Below are positions 42,373-52,249 of a stretch of DNA of 64,000 bases, piece by piece (within the stretch, counting starts at the first letter, position 1; each line of letters opens with the position of its first letter). The position numbers and the translations under genes were made by a program. The notes beneath the pieces are model-generated. The model made no database searches. It saw nothing but the letters and a program-made list of their open reading frames with translations, and had not been told where the DNA came from. The DNA is from Prionace glauca (taxonomy: Eukaryota > Chordata > Chondrichthyes > Carcharhiniformes > Carcharhinidae). The stretch is taken from assembly GCA_037974335.1 (NCBI GenBank), contig CM075761.1, forward strand, positions 13,567,543 to 13,631,542, given 5' to 3'.

Positions 42373-42931
42373 TTGCTGTGGACATTGGGGTGTCCACAGT
42401 TAAAGATGATGACTATTTCCCAGGATACTTTTAGAATTGAATTATTGAAAGTTCACAGCAGGTGAAGGATGGCACTAAACCAACATCAGATCTATAGATG
42501 TCGGGTGAAATACTCCAGACACGCTCATCTTAAAGCCAGAAATTAGCATGACCGCCAATGCATTTTGAAATTCTCTGCAACCTTCCTGCTCAAATTCCAA
42601 TGGTGAGCAGGATAAGAGAATTCCGACTGTAGTGCTGGCGATAACATCACTTTTTTTGAGCGATAATACAGTCCCTAATTGTATGATTAATTGATGTGAT
42701 GAGCACTGCCCAGTCTTTGAAACACACCGACTCATTCTCAGAAATAAACTTACTCCACATCCTGAACTGATGTCGTCATGTGTTTGTTCATTTGATGAAA
42801 TTCCATGTTGCAAATCCCATTTCCCAGGGGTGAATCGACAGGGTATAAGGTAAAGTGTTTATGGATGTATTGCCTCAGAGTTAATACAGAGATTACCTGC
42901 GGAGTGAAGGAATATATCACTCGGGCTGAAA
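42373..42931 (+). promoter_or_regulatory. 5' flank of the receptor gene with TATA-like site
   Basis: No repeat recognised in these 560 bases, unlike the neighbouring DNA. A 'gggtataagg' element at 42841-42850 lies about 85 bases before the ATG at 42932, a plausible TATA position if the leader is about 60 bases long. This is an inference from one motif. Confidence 0.3.
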
Positions 42932-42998
42932 ATGTTTTTACAATACCAAATTGCTAAGAAAGTATTCTACATTATTCTTAGCATTCTTGGTGTTCCTG
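42932..42998 (+). CDS. GPR139-like receptor gene, exon 1
   Basis: Encodes MFLQYQIAKKVFYIILSILGVP, a very short N-terminus and the first half of TM1, ending in a phase-1 junction before a consensus donor (G|GTAAGT at 42999). It is spliced to 47965 (acceptor 'tgtcttacag'), which restores ...LGVP-VNLLAIVILMRGKCG. The short first exon coding only the TM1 start matches the organisation seen on the minus strand at 16441. Total coding length with exon 2 is 981 bases, 326 residues plus stop. The start is chosen because it is the only in-frame ATG close to TM1. Confidence 0.8.
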
Positions 42999-43269
42999 GT
43001 AAGTCACTGTATCGATTGAAGTTATCAAAATCGTGTGTGATTCGCTCTCTGATTTAACTCTGTGACTGTTCAATTCTCATCGTTTCACAGACACCTGATC
43101 AGAGGTAACATTTACAATTAGAATGTTTGAATTCTCTCTGTAGGTCTTTTTTTAACCTGAGTTGCCATAACATTTAGTAAACAGCCGCTCTGAATTGTCG
43201 AGTTGGTTAACTTGTGGATTTTGGTGTAATATTGGTCTTCTCTGAATGAAGTGATCAACCAGAGTCAGA

Positions 43270-44365
43270 GTAAAATCATGCCGAGTTTGATCTTTCACTC
43301 ACTAGAGTTTCGAAGGATGAGAGGGGATTTATAAGATTATGAAGGGGACAGATAGAGTAGATGGTGATAAGCTTTTTCCGCTATTAGAAATGGATAGAAC
43401 GAGGGGTCACGGGCTTAGGGTGAGGGGGGCTAGATATAAGACTAATGTTAGAGGGCAGTTTTTCACACAAAGGGTAGTGGGGATGTGGAATGCACTGCCG
43501 AGTAAGGTGGTGGAAGCAGGCACGCTAGGGTTGTTCAAGAGTCACTTGGACAGCCACATGAGCGGTTTACATATAGGGGGATATAGCAGGCCTTACTAAT
43601 CATTGTAGGCTTGGGGTCAGTTTTAGTCTCAGGGGTATAGAGTCTTTAATAATGAAATTTTTATCCACAGGCACTTACCATCTCGAGGGCATCATGGCAG
43701 CACAGAGGCTATCTCTGTTACTGTGCGGACACATGGATTTGGGCCTGTGTCCGTGGGAGTTTGTGCATTCTCCCCGTGGTTGCGTGGGTTTCCTCCGGGT
43801 GCTCCGGTTTCCTCCCACATCCCAAAAATGTGCTTTTAGGCTGATTGATTGGGTAACAAATTGTCCCTATATTGGACCTCCCTGATCCTCACACATTAGG
43901 CATAGACTAGAGTCATGAATAGGTCACTGACCATGGGACGGCGGCGCGGGCTCGTTGGGCCGAAGGGCCTGTTTCCCGTGCTGTTTTGTTCTTTGTTCTT
44001 TGTTCTAGTAGAGGTGTACAAAATACTCAAAGGGATTGATAAAGTAAACGTATAGCAAATATTTCCTGCCATTTAGAGCTCACAAGTAGAGCTTGAGAGG
44101 CGGTCAATTTATTTTTGAGATGAGTTGCAGGCAATAGTTGGAGAATTTGTGAAACTCACTGCCTCAACACGCGATGGCGTTTGCATCATTGAATAATGCG
44201 GTAAAGGGGCTAACTACATTTCTGATAAAAACGGGTTCTATAGATTTTGGGGAAAGGTGAGAAGGTGCAAGAGGAAGATATCGTTCATGATCTTTTTTTG
44301 ACCAGTGGAGAAGTCTTGAAGGGCTAAACTTGCCTATTTCTGTTCCGAATCCCTATGTTCCAAAG
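43270..44365 (+). mobile_element. Ancient CR1-like LINE 3' part split by LINE-D
   Basis: Plus-strand pieces at 43270-43330 ('actagagtttcgaaggatga') and 44007-44365 ('tagaggtgtacaaaatactc', then the C-terminal and tail region ending 'ctatttctgttccgaat') rejoin into a decayed CR1 3' end. LINE-D sits at the junction. It lies in the intron of the receptor gene. Confidence 0.65.
43331..44006 (+). mobile_element. LINE-D 3' end with SINE-like 3' UTR
   Basis: Plus-strand coding end (MKGTDRVDGDKLFPLLEMDR to LHIGGYSRPY) followed by the same UTR and tail as at 35.2-36.2 kb, with only scattered differences. 5'-truncated. Two copies with an identical coding-to-SINE-like junction at different genomic sites show that the joint structure was mobilised as a unit. 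Confidence 0.9.
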
Positions 44366-44372
44366 AGAAAGT

Positions 44373-45054
44373 TTGTATGTGTACATAGATCCCTGAAAGT
44401 TGGGAATCAAGTAGATAAGGTTGTTAAGAAGGCGTACGGTGTCTTGGCGTTTATTGGTAGGGGGATTGAATTTAGGAGTCGCAGCGTCATGTTGCAACTG
44501 TACACATCTCTGGTGCGGCCGCACTTGGAGTTTTGTGTGCAGTTCTGGTCCCCACATTACAGGAAGGATGTAGAGGCTTTGGAGAGGGTGCAGAGGAGGT
44601 TTACCAGGATGTTGCCTGGTATGGAGGGGAGATCCTATGAGGAGAGACTGAGGTATTTGGGGTTGTTTTCGTTGGAAAGAAGGCGGCTAAGAGGGGATCT
44701 TATTGAAACATATAAGATGATTAGAGGTTTAGATAGGGTGGACAGTGATAGCCTTTTTCCTGGGATGGAGAAAGCTAGCACGAGGGGGCATGGCTTTAAA
44801 TTAAGGGGGGGTAGTTATAGGACTGATGTCAGGGGTAGGTTCTTTACCCAGAGGGTGGTGAGGGACTGGAATGCCCTGCCAGCTGCAGTTGTAAATGCAC
44901 CTAGTTTGGGGGCGTTTAAGAGATCTGTGGATAGGTTTATGGACGAAAAGGGATTGGTTTAGGCTAGTGGGTCATTGTTTTGTAACTGGTCGGCGCAACA
45001 TCGTGGGCCGAAGGGCCTGTTCTGCGCTGTAATGTTCTATGTTCTATGTTCTAT
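44373..45054 (+). mobile_element. CR1-A 3' part
   Basis: Plus-strand CR1-A, clean frame from VCVHRSLKVGNQVDKVVKKA to FMDEKGLV, UTR and ATGTTCT tail. Intronic in the receptor gene, same strand. Confidence 0.93.
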
Positions 45055-45139
45055 TCCCAATTACCCGCAGTTGGACCAGAGACTTGAATGTTGCGACGTG
45101 TCTGGTGCTCACTCACAATATTTTTGGAGGATCTGAGGC

Positions 45140-46255
45140 AACCCTTCTCTCCCAACCTCTCAGGCAGTGCATTCAAGACCATCAACACCTCCCTGTAAAA
45201 AAAGGTTTCGCCTCATGTCCCCCCTCGACCTCCTGCCCACACCCTGACTGACCAGAAAAGTCAGATACAGATGGTCCTCATTCCCTCTGTCCATATTCCT
45301 CATACATTTGTATACGGCTATAGGTCTTCCCTGTTCCAAAGACAGCAAAGCCTTTCTCCATACCTTTAGTGCTCCATCTGAGGCAAGATCCCAATGAATC
45401 TCCTCTGCTCCCTCTCCACTGCAATCACATCCTTACAATATTGTGGTGAGCAGACCTGCACACAGTACTCCAGCTGTTGTCTCACTAAATTTCTATATAA
45501 CTCAAACATGACTTCTATTCTTTTCTAATCCATGCTTGGACTAATAAACGCAGGTACCCCTGTTCACTTTTCACCATTCTACGAGCAGGACCTTCTACAT
45601 TCAGAGATCTAAGGACAACTATGCCAAGACCACTTCATTCTAAAGAACTTCCTAGTCTCATGTCATTCTTTGAACACTACATTGTCAAATTATTCGGTCA
45701 AAAGTGTATCACCTCATATACTTAGGGTCAAATTTCATCTGTTACTTTTCTGCCCATTTGTACATTCTGTTTATATCTTCTTGTACCATAAAACACAAGG
45801 CTCTGACTCACTACTTGACAAATATTTGTGTCATCTGCAAACTTCCTAATCCTAACCCCACATCACCATCTATGGTGTTTATATAAATGATGAGCATTAG
45901 GGGGCACAGCAAATATCACTGCGGTTCGCCACTGGACACTGTCATCCATTCACTATTGCAGCATTTTGTTACCACCCCGTCTTCGAGAACTGAGCCAATA
46001 TTGAACCCAGCTTTCACATTATTCTGTGTCCCATGTGAATGTGTTAGCTTTACATGCGAAAACTTGCCAAAGGCTTTGCTGAAATCCGTTTGAACTTAAA
46101 CAACTGGACTGTCCGCTTCAACACACCTGGTCAACCCCACACAAAATCCAATTAAATTTGTCAGGCATGACCTGCCTCTGAAAATAAGATCCAAGGTGAC
46201 AATCCCTGATCAAGCCTCACCTCTCAAAGTAGAGGTAGGTGATCCCCTTCAAAAC
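45140..46255 (-). mobile_element. Ancient CR1-like LINE, RT region
   Basis: About 1.1 kb of minus-strand, badly decayed RT. Landmarks in order are 'gagcagacctgcacacagta' (QF/CAQFWSPHY region), 'gtgtcatctgcaaacttcct' (FADD region) and 'caggcatgacctgcctctg' (GRSCLT region). It is much older than the named CR1 families. Confidence 0.65.
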
Positions 46256-46359
46256 TTACATCAATAGGTTATTTGGAATCGATGCGAGGATTCACACACG
46301 GAGAGAGTTCACATGTGGAGACTTTGAACAAACAGAAAGCATTGGCACCTGGAAATGAT

Positions 46360-46863
46360 TATAGGAAAGACGTAGAAGCTATTGAAAGGGTGCAGAGGAG
46401 ATTTACAAGGATGTTGCCTGGACTGGGAGGCATGCCTTATGAAGATAGGTTGAGGGAGCTGGGACTCTTTTCCCTGGAGAGGCGAAGGTTGAGAGGCGAC
46501 CTGATAGAAGTTTATAAAATGTTGAGAGGAATAGATAGGGTGGACTCTCAGAGGCTATTTCCCCGGGTTGAAATGGTCGCTACGAGAGGACACAGATTTA
46601 AGGTGCGGGGAGGGAAGTACAGAGGTGATGTTAGGGGTAAGTTTTTCACTCAGAGGGTGGTGAGTGAATGGAATCGGCTGCCGTCATCGGTGGTGGAGGC
46701 GAACTCGCTGGGGTCTTTTAAAAGACTTCTGGATGAGTATATGGGGTTTAATGGGATTGGGGGTTATAGATAGGTCTATAGATTGGTGGGGTTGATGTGA
46801 TCGGCGCAACTCGAGGGCCGAAGGGCCTGTTTGTGCTGTAATGTTCTATGTTCTATGTTCTAT
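46360..46863 (+). mobile_element. CR1-B 3' part
   Basis: Plus-strand CR1-B from [20 protein letters not shown] to FNGIGGYR, clean frame, UTR and tail. Intronic. Bases 46864-47284 hold nothing recognised. Confidence 0.93.
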
Positions 46864-47284
46864 GATTCCCAAATGGATCAGATACGCACACGGGAAGTGC
46901 TTGCATCTTACTTTTGGAGTTAAAGCCATTTAGTTTTGCAGATAGGGTGGGCATTCATCCGGTGGAGGGGAGGATGGTCATCGAGTGTCGCTGGTGTTGC
47001 AGGAACCAGGAAAGCATCTGATTCTGGTGAGTCTAAAAGGTGGAGTGAGTCTGCATCATGGGAGTGTATGAACCTCCTAATCCTCCTATACGTCTTAGCC
47101 TGAGTTGCAAATGTTCAAAATCTGGTGAGGAGTCAGCGGATTGCCGATGTTTTACAGGACTGAGAGGGTTTGAAACCAGGACTGATCATCGACCCCCCTC
47201 ATCTCAGATACAGCTACCTAACTCCCATTGATAACCTCCCAACTCCACTCCGGCACCTCGCTTCTGAGCTTCTGGGGATTCCCT

Positions 47285-47793
47285 TGAATGTTTGTGTAAG
47301 AATGTGCATGTTATTGATTTTTTTTCTCTTTTAATCCACAAGTGTTTCGCTCCGCCTTGTTATCCAACAAGAGGCAAACACGTGATGGGTCGTAGGAGGG
47401 CTGCTCTTGGTTGTTTAGAGAGTAGCCTGGTATTTCATGTCGTTAGTGTGAGCTTAAACTGGACCAGATACTGGGCAAGACGACAGCTCAGTGACTATCA
47501 CTGATTGCTGTGCAGACACATGGATTTGGGCCTGTGTCTGTGGGAGTCTGCACATTCTCCCCGTGCCTGCGTGGGTTTCCTCCGGGAGCTCCGGTTTCCT
47601 CCCACACCCCAAAGATGTGCTCTTAGGCTGATTGGGGGTAATAAATGTCCCTAAATTAGTCTTCCCTCAATGTGGATGGCCATAAGCAGAGACAAGGGTC
47701 ATGGGTGGAGGGGGGGAACCGGTAATGTTAAAAAGGCGGCGTGGGCTCGTTGGGCCGAAGGGCCTGTTTCCCGTGCTGTGTTGTTCTTTGTTC
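47285..47793 (+). mobile_element. LINE-D 3' UTR copy
   Basis: Plus strand, starting with 'ttctcttttaatccacaagt' and 'aacacgtgatgggtcgtagg', then the 'gctcagtgactatcactg' block, the SINE-like body and the TTCTTTG tail. No coding part. It ends about 170 bases before the receptor acceptor. Confidence 0.8.
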
Positions 47794-47897
47794 AATGTCC
47801 AATTGTACCTCCTTCCAAACCTTTGTTCAATGTCCAATTGTACCTCCTTCCAAACCTTTGTTCAATGTTCAATTGTACCTCCTTCCAAACCTCCAGC
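47794..47897 (+). repeat. 35-bp tandem triplicate
   Basis: About three copies of a 35-base unit 'aatgtccaattgtacctcct' + 'tccaaacctttgttc'. Each unit ends in 'ctttgttc', the LINE-D tail motif, so the array probably arose by slippage or duplication across the tail-flank border. Confidence 0.9.
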
Positions 47898-47964
47898 CAC
47901 ATCCCGGGCACATACAATGATTGCTCAATCAATGTCTTGTGATTTTCCCTTTACTGTCTTACAG

Positions 47965-48878
47965 TTAATTTGCTGGCGATTGTGATCTTAATGCGGGGAA
48001 AATGCGGCCTCTCCACCTGCACCACTCGCTACCTGGTAGCCATGGCAATGTCGGATCTGATGGTCATTATCACTGAAGTCATATTATGGAGGGTCATTTA
48101 TTATTATTTTGGATACACTTTCCTGGACATCACCCCTGTGTGTAGTGTTCTCTTTGTCCTGCGTGCTGTAGCCAGAGACTGGTCAGTCTGGTTCACCGTC
48201 ACTTTCTCCTTTGACCGATTTGTGGCCATCTGTAGCCAGAAGCTGAAAACTACATATTGTACTGGGAAAACTGCGGCCATCGTTTTGGGAGTGACTGGCA
48301 TCCTGCTTTGTTTGAAGAACTGTCCATTATACTTTACAAAGGAACCTGGAGAGATAATCGACAATATACCTTGGTTCTGTAATGATAAAGCAAATTATTT
48401 CAGTGACCCTGGATGGGTTGGATTTGAATGGGTTGATACGGTTTTGACTCCATTGCTTCCATTCTTTTTAATTGTGTTGATTAACTCTCTAACAGTCAGA
48501 CATATTTTAGTGGCCAGTCGAGTCCGGAAGGGACTGAGGGCTCAAAAAAAGGGGGGAAGTCAGATTGATTCAGAGATGGAAAGCAGAAGAAAGTCGATGA
48601 TTTTATTGCTCAGTATATCTGGCACCTTCATTCTCCTGTGGTCATTGCATGTTGCACAATTCTTATATTACACGATGAAAAGCATAGATCGAAAGGATTT
48701 CAATGAGGGGCAATATATATTTCAACAAAGTGGATATATGCTGCAGAATTTGAGCTGCTGCACAAACACGCTGATTTACGCAGTGACTCAATCTAAGTTC
48801 AGGGAGAATATGAAGATGGCAGTGAAATCTCCATTCATAGCCATTCTTCCTTCAGGGATCAGGAGGCTGATGGATTAA
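47965..48878 (+). CDS. GPR139-like receptor gene, exon 2 (intact)
   Basis: Main exon of a rhodopsin-class G-protein-coupled receptor at the cell surface; the ligand is unknown. It continues TM1 (VNLLAIVILMRGKCGLSTCT), then YLVAMAMSDLMVIITEVILW (TM2), CSVLFVLRAVARDWSVWFTV (TM3 with the conserved Cys), FSFDRFVAIC (DRF replacing DRY), AAIVLGVTGILLCLK (TM4), an extracellular loop with Cys, VDTVLTPLLPFFLIVLINSL (TM5), basic RVRKGLRAQKK loop 3, SMILLLSISGTFILLWSLHV (TM6) and CCTNTLIYAVTQSKFRENM (TM7, NTLIY for NPxxY). The frame runs clean to TGA-less stop TAA at 48876-48878. It resembles the shark GPR139-like set more than mammalian GPR139, so no orthologue symbol is given. Confidence 0.9.
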
Positions 48879-49394
48879 AAGTAGCTTCTGCCAGTCAGTT
48901 CAATGTAACCTTTGACTCAGAGCAGTTGTCGCCCATTACATGGCCCGTCAGAGTGACCGAATGATTGTTCAGCCAATCTTGGCAATTGCCATTGACTGAC
49001 AGCCACATCAACTACTCAGGAAACAGGATGTGATGATAAAAATAGAACTCGTGTGAAACTGGAAGCAGTCAGCAGTTGTTGACGTTTTCCCAGCCAATCA
49101 GCTCATTCCATTTTCAGATGGATGGCAGCGACATCCAATGAGGGTGAGAGGAGAAAAGAATCAGCCAACCCAGAAGCTCTATCTCTCTCCCTGACCAAGC
49201 TGTTAACCAATCGGTGCACTGAGAATGAATACAAGCCAGTTACTTCAGCCCAGTTGCTGACAAAGGTTACGGCAGTTCAGAATCCTAATGCAATTCCAAC
49301 GTGAGTGAAATAAACCATCCATTCAGGGAGACTAAGAGATTTTGGTGGGGGGGGTGGTGGTGGGGCGAGTGAGGCGGGGTCGGTGAGGTGGGGC
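48879..49394 (+). other. 3' flank of the receptor gene
   Basis: No repeat family recognised. An AATAAA hexamer at 49309-49314, about 430 bases beyond the stop, is a possible polyadenylation signal, just before a G-rich stretch. A single hexamer is weak evidence. Confidence 0.3.
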
Positions 49395-49750
49395 AGGGAG
49401 GTAGAGACCAAGACAAAGAGAGAAACAGAGACTGATACAGAGAGGCACAGACACACTGTGAGGCAAAGAGAAAAGCGAGGGGTTAGGGGGTTGCAGGGAG
49501 ATTGGCTAATGGAGAGACAGAGAGGGATAGAGAGTCAGGCAGACAGGAAAACAGAGGGAGAGAGAGAGAGAGGACGAAAGACAGAGGGGGGAGGGGGAGA
49601 GACAGGGAGAGAAGGAGACAGGGGAAGACAGAGAGAGTTAGAGAGTGAGAGAGGCAGACAGAAGGAGAGATATACAGAGAAAAGGACAGAGACAGACAGA
49701 CAGAGTGAGGCCACGAGTGAGAGAAAGAGAGAGAGACTTAGAGAGGCAAA
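49395..49750 (+). repeat. Purine-rich imperfect GA tract
   Basis: About 350 bases made almost entirely of A and G on the plus strand, built from GAGA, GACAGA and GGCAGA variants without a fixed unit. The open frame of Arg/Glu/Thr codons is compositional. Confidence 0.9.
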
Positions 49751-49751
49751 G

Positions 49752-50041
49752 AAACGTAAAATGAAAGTAAAATGTATTTATTCGTCACAAGTAAGGATTG
49801 CATTAATACTACAATGAATTCACTGTGAAATTCACCTAGTCACCGCACAGTGGCTCTTGTTCAGGGCAATGCACCTGACTAGCACATCTTTCAAACCGTG
49901 GGAGGAAACTGCAGTGCCCCGGAGGAAACCCACGCAGACACGGGGAGAACATGCAAACTCCGCACAGACAGTCATCCAAGCTGGGAATCGAACGCAGGTC
50001 CCTGTCTGTCTGAGGAAGCAGTGCCAGGCACTGTGCCACGG
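49752..50041 (-). mobile_element. SINE-3 type SINE
   Basis: Minus strand. The tail side 'tttattcgtcacaagtaagg' and 'cactgtgaaattcacctag' is the complement of the SINE-3 3' end at 38.5 kb; the SINE body and box B ('gcgttcgattcccagc' complement region near 49982-49997) follow. This is a second copy supporting SINE-3 as a separate family. Confidence 0.75.
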
Positions 50042-50044
50042 TAA

Positions 50045-50275
50045 AACCGAAAGAAACCCCACAACACCAGCTCAAAGTCCAAACAGGTTTATTGGTAGCA
50101 AAATCCACAAGCTTTCGGGACAGGTTGTCCCTTCTTCAGGTGGCTGGGAGTTACCTGACGGAGGGACAACCTGTCCTGAAAGCTTGTGGATTTCGCTGCC
50201 AATAGACCTGTTTGGACTTTGAGCTATTGGGATTTCTTTCTGTTTTACCCCATTCCAACGTCGGCATCTCCACAT
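50045..50275. mobile_element. Two Penelope-like 3' ends in inverted orientation
   Basis: Bases 50045-50145 (minus) and 50151-50275 (plus) carry the same sequence in opposite directions: 'aggtttattggtagcaaaat' complements the later 'atttcgctgccaatagacct'. Both contain a hammerhead-like core next to the centre, and the plus arm ends in 'ttccaacgtcggcatctcca', the typical 3' end. Together they form an inverted repeat with arms of about 100 bases. Confidence 0.75.
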
Positions 50276-50282
50276 TATGACT

Positions 50283-50362
50283 GTGCCATGGGACAGAGAG
50301 AGACAAAGAAAGGGAGATGGAGAGGGAGAGAGAGTAATACAGAGAAAGGGAGACACAAAGAG
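50283..50362 (+). repeat. Short GA-rich tract
   Basis: Plus-strand purine-rich patch ('gagagagacaaagaaaggga') directly after the Penelope-like 3' end. Bases 50363-50469 hold nothing recognised. Confidence 0.8.
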
Positions 50363-50469
50363 AAATGCCATTGATCAATATCACCTATATCTCGACTCTA
50401 CAGTAAAGTTTAAACTTGAATACGTAGCTCTCGAGACTGTCTCCTTTTGTACTTTATGAATGGTATGCA

Positions 50470-50933
50470 TGCATTTTACATCCACAGGTGATTCGGCCCT
50501 CCTTGTTGACCAACAAGGGGCATACACGCAGTGAGTCGTGTGAGGGCTGCTCTTGGATGTTCCTCCGGGAGTTGCCTAGTGCTTCATGCCGTTAGTGTAC
50601 GCTCAAACTGTGCCAACTGACGGGCAACACGACAGCTCAGTGACTATCACTGTTTGCTGTGTAGATGCATGGACCTGGGTTGGATCTACGACTTGGGCCG
50701 GTGTCTGTGGGAGTTTGCACATTCTCCCCGTGCCTGCCTGGGTTTCCTCCGGGTGCTCCGGTTTCCTCCCTCACCCCAAAAAATGAGCTCTTAGGCTGAT
50801 TGGTGTAACAAATTGCCCCTAAGTTAGACCTCCCTTAATCTAGCGCACATATAACTCTCTAAATTTGCACCCCTTTATTATCTAGTCCAAGAGGCGTAGA
50901 CAAAAGTCATAGGGAGAACAAGGATTGGAATAA
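50470..50933 (+). mobile_element. LINE-D 3' UTR copy, decayed
   Basis: Plus strand: 'ttttacatccacaggtgatt', 'gctcagtgactatcactgtt', the SINE-like body and part of the region before the tail. The tail itself is missing or replaced at the border with the next CR1-C piece. Confidence 0.7.
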
Positions 50934-51089
50934 GAACATAAGAAATAGGAGCAGGAGTAGGCCATCTGGCCCTTCGAGCCTGCCCCGCCATTCAATAAGA
51001 TCATGGCTGATCTGTCGTGACTCAGCTCCACCTTCCCGGCCTTTCCCCATAACCCTTAATCCCCTCTCTTATCAAAAACCCATCAACCT
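50934..51089 (-). mobile_element. CR1-C 3' end (left arm of an inverted pair)
   Basis: Minus-strand tail, UTR and last codons of CR1-C (to 'cccatcaacc'). It faces the plus-strand piece that starts at 51090; both contain the same ~155 terminal bases. Confidence 0.9.
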
Positions 51090-51426
51090 ATCCCGCTCAG
51101 AAAGGACAGTAGGACTAGGGGGCACAGTCTCAAGATAAAGGGGGGGGGGGGCGGTTTAGAACGGAGTTGAGGAGGAACTTCTTCACTCAATGGATGGTGA
51201 ATCTCTGGAATTCTCTGCCCGTTGAAGTGGTGGAGGCTGCCTCGCTAAATATATTTAAGACGCGGGTTGATGGGTTTTTGATAAGAGAGGGGATTAAGGG
51301 TTATGGGGAAAGGGCGGGAATGTGGAACTGAGCCACGACAGATCAGCCATGATCTTATTGAATGGCGGGGCAGGCTCGAAGGGCCAGATGGCCTACTCCT
51401 GCTCCTATTTCTTATGTTCTTATGTT
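51090..51426 (+). mobile_element. CR1-C 3' end (right arm)
   Basis: Plus strand from 'cccgctcagaaaggacagta' through the C-terminus and UTR to the tail. Its first base corresponds to the point where the larger CR1-C piece at 51455-52249 stops, so the two may be one element in permuted order. A G-run has grown at 51141-51151. Confidence 0.9.
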
Positions 51427-51454
51427 AACCCGCGCGGATAGGTTTTTGATTTTT

Positions 51455-52249
51455 AGCGTGGATAGAGGATTGGTTGTCAAATAGGAGGCAGAGAGTGAGG
51501 GTCAACGGGTGCTATTCGGATTGGCGGTTGGTGACTAGTGGGGTGCCCCAGGGGTCGGTGCTGGGGCCTCAGCTATTTACCATTTATATAGATGATCTGG
51601 AGGAGGGAACCGAGTGCAGGGTGTCGAAATTTGCTGATGACACCAAGATTGGAGGAACGGCAAATTGTGCGGAGGGTGTGGAGACTCTGCAGAAGGATCT
51701 AGATAGGCTGGGCGAATGGGCCAGGAAATGGCAAATGGAATTTAATGTTGGCAAGTGTGAGGTAGTCCACTTTGGTAGGAGGAATGGTAGGAAGGACTAT
51801 TACTTACGGGGCGAAAAACTGCAGCAGGCGACGGTGCAGAGGGACCTCGGGGTCCTTGTGCATGAGTCGCAAAAACCCAGCTTGCAGGTGCAGCAGGTGG
51901 TCAGGAAGGCGAATGGGATGCTGGCCTTCATAGCGAAGGGGATTGAATATAAAAGTAGGGAGGTCTTGCTGCAGCTGTATAGGGCATTGGTGAGGCCGCA
52001 GCTGGAGTACTGTGTGCAGTTTTGGGCGCCGCACTTACGCAAGGATATTTTGGCCTTGGAGAAGTGCAGAGGAGGTTTACTAGGCTGATACCGGAGTTGA
52101 GGGGGTTGAGCTATGAGGAGAGTCTGAATAAACTAGGCTTGTACTCGTTAGAGTTTAGAAGAATGAGGGGAGATCTCATTGAGACGTATAAGATGATGAA
52201 TGGGATGGATAGGATAGAGGTGGAGAGACTCTTCCCGCTCAGAAAGGAT
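51455..52249 (+). mobile_element. CR1-C RT portion lacking its 3' end
   Basis: Plus strand from 'tagcgtggatagaggattgg' with an open frame (51474-52088) holding VPQGSVLGPQLFTIYIDDLE, FADDTKIGG and QRDLGVLVHES, then a frameshift near 52060 and a second frame to RLFPLRKD, where it stops abruptly against CR1-A 5' sequence. Confidence 0.9.

Noticed and set aside
49383-49817. 144-codon frame rich in Arg, Glu and Thr
   Set aside because: Lies in a purine-rich tract; composition alone explains it.
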